The position numbers and the translations under genes were made by a program. Positions 30,524 through 38,446 of a DNA stretch of 64,000 nt are shown here, in pieces. The notes beneath the pieces were generated by a model. The model saw only the letters and a list, made by a program, of their open reading frames with translations. It had not been told where the DNA came from and did no database searches. This DNA is from Comamonas testosteroni. Its GTDB lineage: Bacteria > Pseudomonadota > Gammaproteobacteria > Burkholderiales > Burkholderiaceae_C. The stretch's first letter is position 1. Each line of letters starts with the position of its first letter. The stretch is taken from contig CP044131.1 of NCBI GenBank assembly GCA_008727115.1, positions 1,426,001-1,490,000 of the forward strand, written 5' to 3'.

Positions 30524-31285
30524 ATGCCGGAATCAGAAGTGCTGTTCTGGCGTGGCTGCTATATGTTGCAGCCTTACTTTGTTCCGGGGCGGGGTTTCGA
30601 CCAGTATGAGCCTGCATATGAGCTGGGCTGGCAAGCTGCTATTCATAGTCGTAGGCGTGTCTCAGAGCCCGGGCCGGACTTTGATGCACTGGAGCCGCAG
30701 CTGCGCTTGCTCTGGCCGCATCGCCAAGCAGCTAGCCTGCTGGACTGGGCTCAGGTCAGAGGCGCAGCTCAGGCTGCATGGCTGCGTGCTGTCGATGCTC
30801 ACCAGTCAGTCGCTCTCTGGCCTGAACTTTGGGGCAAGGCTGAAAAGCGGCGCATTGCCCACGTCTTGAGAGCGAGCCGGCAGTTCACTCGCATCACCCA
30901 GATATTCCTGGGCAGTGCTCAGCCAGGCATGGCGGTGGATGCCTTGCGCCGTTTTGCGCAAGAGTCAGGCAGGCTGGAGCATGAACTGGAGGCCTTGCTG
31001 GAGAGCGGTGGCGAATCCGGTCGCCCCTCTCTTACGGATGGCAAAGCAATCCTGCAATGGCTGCGGAAAGCCTGGGAAGCAAGCAGCTTGCGCGCAGCCT
31101 CGGAACGGTCGTGGAGTGACGTCTTGCAGTGTCTTCAGGCCTGGCTTGAGCGCACCGAGCGTGTCGCACAAGAACCGAGCTTGCCCGCTCCGGTTCTCAG
31201 GCTTCTCAAGCACCATGCCATGGTGCTGCGGGGCTATGCACAGGCTTTACGCTGGCTGGGCCTGCGTAGTGATAGTGATGTCTGA
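30524..31285 (+). CDS. Hypothetical protein, helical
   Basis: I do not recognise this protein. From ATG 30524 it has 253 residues; an in-frame extension to 30401 is possible but looks unlike coding sequence. The N-terminus has VLFWRGCYMLQPYFVPGRGFDQYEPAYELGW, a pattern like short Yxx(F/Y) motifs in DUF-type stress proteins, then a mostly helical, Trp/Arg-rich, soluble body. It has no signal peptide or clear membrane segment. It is convergent with xthA and 230 bases after ntrC. Confidence 0.6.
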   Translation: MPESEVLFWRGCYMLQPYFVPGRGFDQYEPAYELGWQAAIHSRRRVSEPGPDFDALEPQLRLLWPHRQAASLLDWAQVRGAAQAAWLRAVDAHQSVALWPELWGKAEKRRIAHVLRASRQFTRITQIFLGSAQPGMAVDALRRFAQESGRLEHELEALLESGGESGRPSLTDGKAILQWLRKAWEASSLRAASERSWSDVLQCLQAWLERTERVAQEPSLPAPVLRLLKHHAMVLRGYAQALRWLGLRSDSDV

Positions 31286-31296
31286 CCGCTGGCTTA

Positions 31297-32073
31297 TCAG
31301 CCCAGGGTGACGGTGACAGGAGCGTGATCGCTGGGCTGCTTGTTCTTGCGAGGAGCACGGTCCACGCTGCAGGCACTGACACTGCCTTTGAGCGCTTCGC
31401 TGACCAAAATGTGGTCGATGCGCAGGCCCCGGTTTTTTTGAAAGCCCAGCATGCGGTAGTCCCACCACGAAAAGCTTTTTTCGGGCTGCTCGAACATGCG
31501 AAAAGCATCCGTCAGGCCCAGCTGCAGCAGCTTCTGGAAGTGGTCGCGCTCTTCGACGGTGTGGTGAATGCTGTCTTTGAGTCCGACGGGATCGTAGGAG
31601 TCCCGGTCTTCGGGAGCGACGTTGAAGTCGCCTACCAGCACCAGGCGTGGATGCAGAGCCATTTGCTCCTTGACCCAGTCGTGCAGCGCTTGCAGCCAGC
31701 GCATCTTGTAGGCAAATTTTTCCGAACCCGGCTCCTGCCCGTTCACAAAGTAGCCGTTGATCAGGCGTATTTCGCCGCTGGGGGAGTCTATGGTGGTGGC
31801 AATGATGCGGGCTTGCTCGTCGTCAAGGCCGGGGATGTTGCGAACCACATCGCGACCGGTATCGCGCGTAATCCAGGCCACGCCGTTATAGGTTTTCTGG
31901 CCATGGCTGATGGCCTTGTATCCCGCCTCTTCAAAAGCCATGTGCGGGAACTTGTCGTCGGTGAGCTTGAGTTCCTGCAAGCCCAGGGCGTCGACAGGAT
32001 TGGCTTGCAGCCAGTCCAGCACCTGAGGCAGTCGCACGGACAGGGAGTTCACATTCCACGTTGCAATTTTCAT
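31297..32073 (-). CDS. xthA: Exodeoxyribonuclease III
   Basis: AP endonuclease / 3'-5' exonuclease of the EEP fold for base-excision repair. It starts KIATWNVNSLSVRLPQVLDWL; LQELKLTDD (metal Glu), INGYFVNG, LVGDFNVAPEDRD and the final RIDHIL...SDHAPVTV motifs are complete. Length is 258 residues. It ends 11 bases from the convergent hypothetical gene. Confidence 0.95.
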   Translation of the reverse strand: MKIATWNVNSLSVRLPQVLDWLQANPVDALGLQELKLTDDKFPHMAFEEAGYKAISHGQKTYNGVAWITRDTGRDVVRNIPGLDDEQARIIATTIDSPSGEIRLINGYFVNGQEPGSEKFAYKMRWLQALHDWVKEQMALHPRLVLVGDFNVAPEDRDSYDPVGLKDSIHHTVEERDHFQKLLQLGLTDAFRMFEQPEKSFSWWDYRMLGFQKNRGLRIDHILVSEALKGSVSACSVDRAPRKNKQPSDHAPVTVTLG

Positions 32074-32154
32074 TTCAAAATCCTTTATTCATGAGAGCAG
32101 GCGCTGATGCGAAAGCCAGGCCAAGGCCAGGCGCGCACTTCCAAGACGCCTGCC

Positions 32155-33237
32155 TTAGTCGCGCAAATGGGCCGGCTGCTCAAAGTTTTCCGAGGCCGCC
32201 TGAGTGCCGTCGTCAAAGACCAGCACGCGCTCAGGCCAGCGCATGGCAGCCAGCTTGCTGCGTTGTTCGGGGTCGTTGCCGCGCAGGCGATCTAGCCAGC
32301 GGGCGCCCACGGAGTAGTCCACGCAGAAGACGTTGCCGCGCAGGCCATGCCAGGACAGCGGCGGGGTGCCGCCAAACAGGTTCTCGAATTGAGAGCCATG
32401 TGCCGGAGCATCGGCAGGATGTAGACGACGCCAGTAGTGACCCACGATGACCGCGGGGGCCTCGTCATAGCCATTCCACCAGCCCACGCGCTCGACAAAG
32501 CGCCATTTCCCGCCTGCGTAAAATGGGTTGCGGCATTCGCGTTCGACACCGGCTGTCAGAACCTTGAGCGGGTTGACCATGGCCTTGCCCAGTTCGTTTT
32601 CGCTATGCGCAGGCATGAAGGGTGGCTCGTACCTGTGGTCTTCCAGGCTGTGTGGCCAACTGCGCTTTTCCTCACGCATGCGCTCCGCCACACACTGCGC
32701 AACGGATTTTTCTTTGGCGAGCTTTTCAAAGTGGTCGTAAGAGGCTCGCGCGCTGCCGCTTGGCAACTGGCGGATCATGGCGATCTGCTCAGGGCGCCAG
32801 GCTGCGTGCACGACGCGCAAGTCTTCGCGCTCCAGGGCGATGGGCAATTGGGACAGGCACTCCAGCATGGCCGGTGTTTGCTCTGCCGGCATGCGGGCGA
32901 AGGGGGCGTACTTGGGCTGGTCGGAGTCGACACGGCTGTCGAAGAACCAGCCTGAGCCGTCCTTGGGGTCTTCGCGCAGCAGGTTGATTTCATGGTTGCC
33001 TAAAACGGCATGGGCCTTACCGGAGACCAGCATGGCGCCCACCAGTGCCAGAACGGAAGGGCTGTCGGGCCCTCGGTCGCAGAAGTCCCCTACAAACACC
33101 AGGCGTCGTCCTTCGGGGTGGTTGCCCTCCAGGTCGTAGCCCAGATGGCCCAGCAGTTGTACCAGGGCGGAGTATTCGCCATGGATGTCGCCCACGATAT
33201 CGAGGGAACCAGAGGGCAGGGACTGGACTAGGCTCAT
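32155..33237 (-). CDS. PPP-family metallophosphoesterase
   Basis: Calcineurin-like phosphatase of 360 residues with the three PPP signatures in order: GDIHGEY (about 17), GDFCDRGPDS (about 50) and GNHEINLL (about 80), then later His motifs. Similar bacterial enzymes dephosphorylate proteins or hydrolyse bis(5'-nucleosyl)-tetraphosphates, and the substrate cannot be chosen here. It lies between xthA and folA on the minus strand. Confidence 0.85.
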   Translation of the reverse strand: MSLVQSLPSGSLDIVGDIHGEYSALVQLLGHLGYDLEGNHPEGRRLVFVGDFCDRGPDSPSVLALVGAMLVSGKAHAVLGNHEINLLREDPKDGSGWFFDSRVDSDQPKYAPFARMPAEQTPAMLECLSQLPIALEREDLRVVHAAWRPEQIAMIRQLPSGSARASYDHFEKLAKEKSVAQCVAERMREEKRSWPHSLEDHRYEPPFMPAHSENELGKAMVNPLKVLTAGVERECRNPFYAGGKWRFVERVGWWNGYDEAPAVIVGHYWRRLHPADAPAHGSQFENLFGGTPPLSWHGLRGNVFCVDYSVGARWLDRLRGNDPEQRSKLAAMRWPERVLVFDDGTQAASENFEQPAHLRD

Positions 33238-33445
33238 GGTGAGAAGGTCAGGCTTGCGGGTTGAAGTCAGTGGGCGATGGCTGGGGTGCTGTCATGCGAC
33301 GGGCATCGGGCGATGCCGCCATTGTTGCAATGCAGCACCCAATGGGCAAGCGCCAGGATGGCACGGCTGGGCCGCTTGCAAGTCAGTGGCCGGTGGTGCT
33401 GCCATGGTCGCTGCAAAACGGCAAAAAAGCGGCAAAACGCAGGCG

Positions 33446-33949
33446 TTAAGCAAGGCGCTCAAAGCGCACAAAACTGTAGGGCAGCCCTTTGGAAGAGACA
33501 TGCTCGCTACGGCGCACCACCTTCCACTCGGCTCCCAGCTCGGGGGCAAAAGCATCGCCCTCATACTCTTGGCCGATTTCAGTGACTTCCACGGCATCGG
33601 CCAGCGGTAGGGCCTGGGCGTAGATCTGGGCACCGCCCATGACCCAGACATCGGACGACAGCTTTTGGGCCAGCTCCAGAGCCGTCTCCAGGCTGCTGGC
33701 GCGTACCACCTGCTCAGAGGCAGGCTCGGGCTGCCAGTCAGGCTGGCGCGTGACGACGACATTGGTGCGGCCGGGCAGCGGGCGAAAGCGTACGGGCAAT
33801 GAGTCCCAGGTCTTGCGCCCCATGACAACGGCGCAGCCTTGCGTCATTTCCTTGAAGTGGGCCAGATCCTCTGGCAGGTGCCAGGGCATGGTGTTGTCTT
33901 TGCCGATGACGCCATTGGCGGCCCGGGCGTAGATAAGTTGAATGGCCAT
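33446..33949 (-). CDS. folA: Dihydrofolate reductase
   Basis: Reduces dihydrofolate with NADPH. At 167 residues it has IYARAANGVIGKDNTMPWHLPEDLAHFK (active-site Asp/Glu region), GRKTWDSLP and VMGGAQIYAQAL. The start is placed at MAIQLIYARA (33949); the 12-residue in-frame extension is not family-like. It lies downstream of thyA on the same strand, the common thyA-folA pairing, with a 125-base gap that holds a dispersed repeat. Confidence 0.95.
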   Translation of the reverse strand: MAIQLIYARAANGVIGKDNTMPWHLPEDLAHFKEMTQGCAVVMGRKTWDSLPVRFRPLPGRTNVVVTRQPDWQPEPASEQVVRASSLETALELAQKLSSDVWVMGGAQIYAQALPLADAVEVTEIGQEYEGDAFAPELGAEWKVVRRSEHVSSKGLPYSFVRFERLA

Positions 33950-34030
33950 ACAGCTATCAATATAGAAGCTATTTTCGCTTGACACTCAATGATTTCAGAT
34001 GAAAAACATGCTGAAATCAATGCGGGTCAA

Positions 34031-34042
34031 GCGCAAGCAGCT
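34031..34042 (+). repeat. Dispersed repeat, copy 3 (folA-thyA gap)
   Basis: GCGCAAGCAGCT, 12 bases identical to the copies at 1712 and 8782. It belongs to a longer imperfect inverted structure in which AGCTATCAATATAGAAGC (33953-33970) and the GCAAGCAGC segment resemble two ends. Confidence 0.5.
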
Positions 34043-34074
34043 TTGATTTTTATAGTGCTAGAAAAGCGGCAAGC

Positions 34075-34902
34075 TTAAACCGCGACCGGTGCCTTGATGC
34101 CGGCATGGTGCTGATAGTCCAGCACTTCAAAGTCTTCGTACTCGTAATCGAAGATGGATTCGGGCTTGCGCTTGATATTCAGCGTTGGGTAGGCAAAGGG
34201 CTGGCGCGCCAGTTGGGTCTTTACCTGCTCGAAGTGGTTGTTGTAGATGTGGCAGTCGCCGCCCGTCCAGATGAAGTCGCCCACTTCCAAGTCGCACTGC
34301 TGGGCCAGCATATGGGTCAGCAAGGCATAGCTGGCGATATTGAAGGGCACGCCCAGGAAGATATCGGCGCTGCGCTGATAGAGCTGGCAGCTGAGCTTGC
34401 CGTCAGCGACGTAGAACTGGAAGAAGGCATGGCAGGGCATGAGAGCCATCTGGTCCAGATCGGCCACGTTCCAGGCGCTGACGATGATGCGGCGACTGTC
34501 GGGGTTGTTTTTCAGGGTTTTGACGACTTCGGCAATCTGGTCGATGTGCGTGCCGTCGGCCTTGGGCCAGCTGCGCCACTGCACGCCGTACACCGGTCCC
34601 AGGCTGCCGTCTTCGCGTGCCCATTCATCCCAGATGGTGCAGCCGCGCTCTTGCAGCCACTTCACATTGCTGTCGCCGCGCAGAAACCACAGCAGCTCGT
34701 TGATGATGGATTTCAGGTGCACCTTTTTGGTGGTGACCAGCGGAAAACCTTCACTCAGGTCAAAGCGCATCTGGTAGCCGAACACGCTGCGCGTGCCTGT
34801 GCCTGTGCGGTCTGTCTTGGAGACACCGTTCTCATGCACGTGGCGCATAAAGGTTTCATACTGACAGCGCACGGGGCGCAGAGCGGAGGTAGAGGAGTTC
34901 AT
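34075..34902 (-). CDS. thyA: Thymidylate synthase
   Basis: Makes dTMP from dUMP using methylene-tetrahydrofolate, feeding dihydrofolate to Fol[34 protein letters not shown], the catalytic Cys in [12 protein letters not shown], and [18 protein letters not shown] are all intact. ATG at 34902 gives 275 residues and a normal N-terminus; the reading frame is open back to 35178 but the extra 92 residues have no similarity to ThyA. Confidence 0.96.
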   Translation of the reverse strand: MNSSTSALRPVRCQYETFMRHVHENGVSKTDRTGTGTRSVFGYQMRFDLSEGFPLVTTKKVHLKSIINELLWFLRGDSNVKWLQERGCTIWDEWAREDGSLGPVYGVQWRSWPKADGTHIDQIAEVVKTLKNNPDSRRIIVSAWNVADLDQMALMPCHAFFQFYVADGKLSCQLYQRSADIFLGVPFNIASYALLTHMLAQQCDLEVGDFIWTGGDCHIYNNHFEQVKTQLARQPFAYPTLNIKRKPESIFDYEYEDFEVLDYQHHAGIKAPVAV

Positions 34903-35135
34903 GGCGTGCTGCAGTCCTGGCAACGTGCACCAAAGCGCCGTTGCTCTTGAGATCTTGAGAGGGGTGTGGCCAGAGGCCACAATAACCGAAGTGTGCCATG
35001 GAGCGGCCAAGCCGGTCAGAAAGCTTTCGATGACCTGCATTGCAATCCTGCCTGTGCAGCAAGCGGAAATTTGTGCTGCCATTGCCTGCACAATGGCATG
35101 CCATATCAGTGATCCAAAGCAAGGAGAGTGAACTC

Positions 35136-35354
35136 GTGCCACGCAAAATTTTGACTGCAGCAGCCTGGGTGATGACATCTGCCGTCCTGCTGACCGCCTG
35201 TAATGAAACGAAGACCCCTGCGCCAGAGACTGCGGCGCCGGTCGCTGTGGCAGAGCCTGCTGTCACTTCGGCTGCGGCGGACGAATCCTTGGGAAAGCCT
35301 GCAGCGAATTCGCAGGCTCCAGACAGTGCGACCGCTATCGGCTTTGTTGCATAA
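35136..35354 (+). pseudogene. Small lipoprotein gene truncated by the IS element
   Basis: GTG 35136 behind AAGGAGAG opens a reading frame with a lipoprotein signal ([22 protein letters not shown]) and an Ala/Pro-rich, Thr-containing mature region. At 35340 the inverted repeat of the IS begins, and the last four codons and stop come from the IS. No continuation of the frame is recognisable beyond the IS at 36373. It is therefore most likely a 5' remnant, though a short functional product is possible. Confidence 0.6.
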
Positions 35355-36372
35355 ATCGGCCATAGGCCAAGGCATCCCCAATCCCAAATAGATTTACGCA
35401 GCAGCGACTGTCTGGGGCGTGCCCAGAGCGGTAAATTGATTGAGGATTGAAGCTCGGATGTGCAGCTCGGTCACCTGGCGCTCAAACGTCCTGGCCATGA
35501 CCTTCTCGCCGAGTCGCTTGAAGCAATTCATCTTGGTCTCCACCAGTGACCTTCGGTGGTAGCCGCTCCAGCGTTTCCAGATAGCCCGCCCCAACTGCCT
35601 ACACGCCTTGACCGCTTCATTGCGGTGAGCAAATGCCAGCCCTTTGCGCAGCTTCGCTCCTTTGCGCGGCGGGATGATTGGAATGGCTCCCCGCAGGTAG
35701 CACGCCTTATGTACATCCTGCGTGTCGTACGCCCCATCACCGGTAAAGCTAGCTATCTCTTCATTGCTTGGAATTTGACCTAGCAGGTCTGCTGCCATGG
35801 GCGAGTCGCCCACTTCATTGGTTGTTACTGCGATGGCCCGAATCTGCAGTGTCTGGGCATCAATACCCAGATGCACCTTGCGCCACTGGCGGCGGCTCTC
35901 GGCACCGTGCTTTTTGGTTTTCCACTCACCTTCGCCCAAGAACTTGATGCCCGTGGAGTCGGCCAGCATGTGCAAGCCTTTGTCACTTGCACGGTAGCGC
36001 ACCTGCACATCCAAGCTCTTTTGCCTGCGACACACCGTGCTGTAGTCGGGCACTGGCCAATGCAGGCCTGCCATACCCAATAGCGACTCAACCAGGCCCA
36101 GTGTCTGGCGCAAGGGCTGGCCAAACAAGCACTTGATGGTCAGGCAAAACTGGATGGCCGCATCTGAGAACTTCTGGCAACGACCACGCTTGCCCGTGGG
36201 CCGAGCTAGCCACTGCATATCCCTATCGAGCCAAATGGTCAGCTCACCTCGCGCCTTCAACGCTGCGTTGTAAGCCTTCCAGTTCGTTGTGCGGTACTTA
36301 ACCCGACCCCAGCTCGTCTCTCTCATCTCCCGAGCCTACCTCAGCTGCGACCGGCATTTGTGCAACAACGCC
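35340..36372 (-). mobile_element. IS5-family insertion sequence (IS903-like ends)
   Basis: About 1033 bases, with left end GGCTTTGTTGCATAAATCGG and right end (complement) GGCGTTGTTGCACAAATGCC, an imperfect inverted pair of the IS903/IS5 type. It holds one transposase gene on the minus strand. The 9 bases on either side (35331-35339 ACCGCTATC; 36373-36381 CTTCTGTTG) do not match, so no target duplication is visible. That suggests deletion or recombination after insertion, or an end placed slightly wrong. Confidence 0.78.
35394..36326 (-). CDS. IS5-family transposase
   Basis: DDE transposase of 310 residues. The first catalytic Asp is in LADSTGIKFLGEGEW, the second in FTGDGAYDTQDVH, and the Glu in the region RSLVETKMNCFKRLGE, with the IS5-type YREK-like spacing. 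The N-terminal half has the helical region WLARPTGKRGRCQKFSD and LTIKCLFGQPLRQT. It appears full length and intact, so the element may still be mobile. Confidence 0.9.
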   Translation of the reverse strand: MRETSWGRVKYRTTNWKAYNAALKARGELTIWLDRDMQWLARPTGKRGRCQKFSDAAIQFCLTIKCLFGQPLRQTLGLVESLLGMAGLHWPVPDYSTVCRRQKSLDVQVRYRASDKGLHMLADSTGIKFLGEGEWKTKKHGAESRRQWRKVHLGIDAQTLQIRAIAVTTNEVGDSPMAADLLGQIPSNEEIASFTGDGAYDTQDVHKACYLRGAIPIIPPRKGAKLRKGLAFAHRNEAVKACRQLGRAIWKRWSGYHRRSLVETKMNCFKRLGEKVMARTFERQVTELHIRASILNQFTALGTPQTVAAA

Positions 36373-36428
36373 CTTCTGTTGCCTCAACTTTCTCAGATGA
36401 CTGAGAGCTGGCTTTCAAAGGAACGACC

Positions 36429-37127
36429 ATGAAAAAATCTCTGATTGGTATGGCAGTGATTGCTTTGGCTGGTGTGGCTTCTGCTGCCGCGAGCGGTGTC
36501 AGCATTGCTGCAACGTCGACCTCGACGAATGCATCCTCTGGCACGATGTCTTCGGCTTCCAGTTCGGGTAATGGCAGTGCGCTGAGCATGAACAGCGCAA
36601 GCTCTGGGGCTTCGGCAACTGCTGCGGCAGGTGGTACTTCTGGAGCTGTGCCTGGGTTTGCTGCAGGCGGAGCTGTTGCGGGCGGTACTGCAAACACCAC
36701 GGGAACGGTTAAAAGTCTTGCTTTGACTTCGGGCAATGGGAACGCGGCAGGTGGCGCTGTTACCAATGCCAATGCCAACTCCGGTGCGATTGCGGGCTAC
36801 GGCTCTAGTGCTCCGGGGGCTTCTGTCAGTGGCTGGGCAGGTGGAACGGCCCAGTCGAAGACCAATAACGCTGCTGCAACAGCGGCTGGCCCTAATGGTG
36901 GCGTGGCTTACGTGACCAATACCTCCGGTACACAGTCGCAATACGGAGCCACATCTCTGGCTGCATCAACTCCGTTTGGTGCCGGGACGCATACCAGCTC
37001 AGGGGCCAGCTCTACGGGCAGCAGCGTCTATCAGAACGCTATCGTCTCAGGTAATGCCGTTGGCTGGGGCAATGGCGGCGGTACTTCAGGAACGGCGGTT
37101 GCAGGCTCAGAAGCTAACGCGCATTGA
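36429..37127 (+). CDS. Exported Ser/Gly/Ala/Thr-rich low-complexity protein
   Basis: 232 residues with a clear signal peptide (MKKSLIGMAVIALAGVASAA). The mature part is almost entirely Ser, Gly, Ala, Thr and Asn, with very few charged residues and no Cys. Repeated small-residue blocks such as SGNGSALSMNSASSGA, GGAVAGGTANTTGT, GNGNAAGGAVTNANANSG and GTSGTAVAGS run through it. This composition is seen in secreted fibre or beta-helical surface proteins. It has an AAAGGAAC ribosome binding site. It begins 57 bases after the IS and heads three co-directional exported genes. No family recognised. Confidence 0.65.
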   Translation: MKKSLIGMAVIALAGVASAAASGVSIAATSTSTNASSGTMSSASSSGNGSALSMNSASSGASATAAAGGTSGAVPGFAAGGAVAGGTANTTGTVKSLALTSGNGNAAGGAVTNANANSGAIAGYGSSAPGASVSGWAGGTAQSKTNNAAATAAGPNGGVAYVTNTSGTQSQYGATSLAASTPFGAGTHTSSGASSTGSSVYQNAIVSGNAVGWGNGGGTSGTAVAGSEANAH

Positions 37128-37154
37128 AAGCAACTCCATCGCTGTAGTGTTTGT

Positions 37155-37180
37155 CCGGGCCTCATGAGGACGAGGCTCGG
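37155..37180 (+). promoter_or_regulatory. Intergenic hairpin between the first two exported genes
   Basis: CCGGGCCTC (37155-37163) and GAGGCTCGG (37172-37180) form a 9-bp stem with one G-U pair and an 8-base loop. There is no T-run, so it is more likely an mRNA-stabilising or attenuating hairpin than a full terminator. It would let the first gene be expressed above the second. Confidence 0.45.
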
Positions 37181-37197
37181 GTAATGAGGAGGTCATT

Positions 37198-37884
37198 ATG
37201 AAAACCGTACTAGGCTTACTGGGGTTTGCCATGGCCATGAGCAGCATGGCGCAATCATCGGACAGCAGCTCCCAGAGTTCGGCAAACACTTCAGCGGTGG
37301 GTAATCAGCAGTCGATTACTTTTGTGACGCCGCCGGACAGTCGTTCCAGTCAGTCTGTGGACAGTCGTTCGGCTCAGACGATCACCAGCACGGGAACCAG
37401 TACTGAAAACATTAACTACGTTACCAGCGGTACGAGCAAAAACATTGTGGAGTACACAGGCAACTACACAATGAAGAACGTGCCTAGCGTGAATGGCCCG
37501 AACTTGACCACCAGCAACGACACCTGCATGGGCAGCAGCAGTGGTAGTGCCAACGGGCCAGGCTTTGGCTTCAGCATTGGCACCACCTGGAGTGACGAGC
37601 ACTGCAAACGACTGAAAATGAGTCGAGAACTGTGGAACAAGGGTATGAAGGCTGCTTCTTTGGCCATGGACTGCATGGATGAGGCTGCCCGTATGGCTCT
37701 GGAGATCACGGGAACCAAGTGCCCTCAATCCATGACGGCAGAAGAGCGCATCAACAACTATGGGCCTGATGCCTCTGCTCAAGCTGCCTATGTGCCAGCG
37801 CAGCGCCAGACAGTGGGCTCATCCGAGGCGAGCGCAACACCGGTCTCTGATGGCAGAAATTTTTCCGCTTACTACTCCAACTGA
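37198..37884 (+). CDS. Exported four-cysteine protein of unknown function
   Basis: 228 residues. The signal peptide (about 1-19, MAMSSMAQ) is followed by a Ser/Thr-rich region (about 20-105) with serine repeats. A compact domain (about 108-185) holds NDTCMGSSSGSANGPGFGFS and then WSDEHCKRLKMSRELWNKGM, DCMDEAARMALE and TKCPQS, that is four Cys that could form two disulfides. The C-terminus is Ser/Ala-rich. The start has a perfect GAGGAGGT box. I do not recognise the family; similar domains occur in exported proteins of other Proteobacteria as far as I recall. Confidence 0.62.
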   Translation: MKTVLGLLGFAMAMSSMAQSSDSSSQSSANTSAVGNQQSITFVTPPDSRSSQSVDSRSAQTITSTGTSTENINYVTSGTSKNIVEYTGNYTMKNVPSVNGPNLTTSNDTCMGSSSGSANGPGFGFSIGTTWSDEHCKRLKMSRELWNKGMKAASLAMDCMDEAARMALEITGTKCPQSMTAEERINNYGPDASAQAAYVPAQRQTVGSSEASATPVSDGRNFSAYYSN

Positions 37885-37907
37885 ACCTGGAGTCAGAGGA
37901 GGCAGTT

Positions 37908-38240
37908 ATGTACAAGCTAGCTATTTTGATAAGCATTGCTGTCATCTGTCAGAGCACTCTTGCCGCGCCTGCGCCTATACAAGTCAATGAGCCGTTACAA
38001 ATCAAGCGCAAGTTGCTTGGCAGTGGTGAACCAGGGCGGCCGGGGGTGGAACAGGCCCAGCCCGTGGGGGACTTTGGCGTCTGGCATGTGCCGCAGTATT
38101 TACCGGGCTACCCGAGTGCCGCAACAATCTGGCCTCGGGTCATTTCGGTGAAATGTAGAAGTGGCCAGTGCGAAGGCTATGCCATCACGCCTGAAATGGG
38201 GCCGGGCGAATATCTTTTCTTTGCACCCTCATCGGATTGA
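37908..38240 (+). CDS. Small exported protein with C-x4-C motif
   Basis: 110 residues with a signal peptide (about 1-19, STLAAPAP). Notable features are VWHVPQYLPGYPSAATIWPRV, a C-x4-C pair (VKCRSGQCEGY) and the aromatic end GPGEYLFFAPSSD. It starts 24 bases after the previous stop behind AGAGGAGGC. As the third gene of a co-directional exported set it could be a periplasmic or surface accessory factor. Family not recognised. Confidence 0.6.
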   Translation: MYKLAILISIAVICQSTLAAPAPIQVNEPLQIKRKLLGSGEPGRPGVEQAQPVGDFGVWHVPQYLPGYPSAATIWPRVISVKCRSGQCEGYAITPEMGPGEYLFFAPSSD

Positions 38241-38309
38241 TGAGGGGTGTTCTGACCCAGGCATTGGGTCGTCTACCTCAAGGCGAAATTGAGGAAGGGT
38301 AGCTGCACC

Positions 38310-38414
38310 ATGACCAATATCTGGAGCGGGGAAGCTGGCTTGAAACTGATGGGCAATAGAGCTCAATCAGAGCCTCAGCAGCAGACTCAAAGTGAGCTGC
38401 TGAGGAAACCTTGA
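38310..38414 (+). CDS. Possible 34-residue small ORF
   Basis: ATG 38310, nine bases after GAGGAAGGGT, opens 34 codons (MTNIWSGEAGLKLMGNRAQS and so on, Gln-rich end). It contains a perfect 10-bp inverted repeat, CCTCAGCAGC (38373-38382) and GCTGCTGAGG (38396-38405). It follows the three exported genes. Whether it is translated cannot be told; the hairpin may instead end the upstream transcript. Confidence 0.2.
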   Translation: MTNIWSGEAGLKLMGNRAQSEPQQQTQSELLRKP

Positions 38415-38446
38415 GCTACTCCGCGCTCTGTACGCGCATTATTGGC

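Noticed and set aside
34903..35178. N-terminal extension of thyA
   Set aside because: 92 extra residues unlike ThyA; family start at [16 protein letters not shown] fits 34902.
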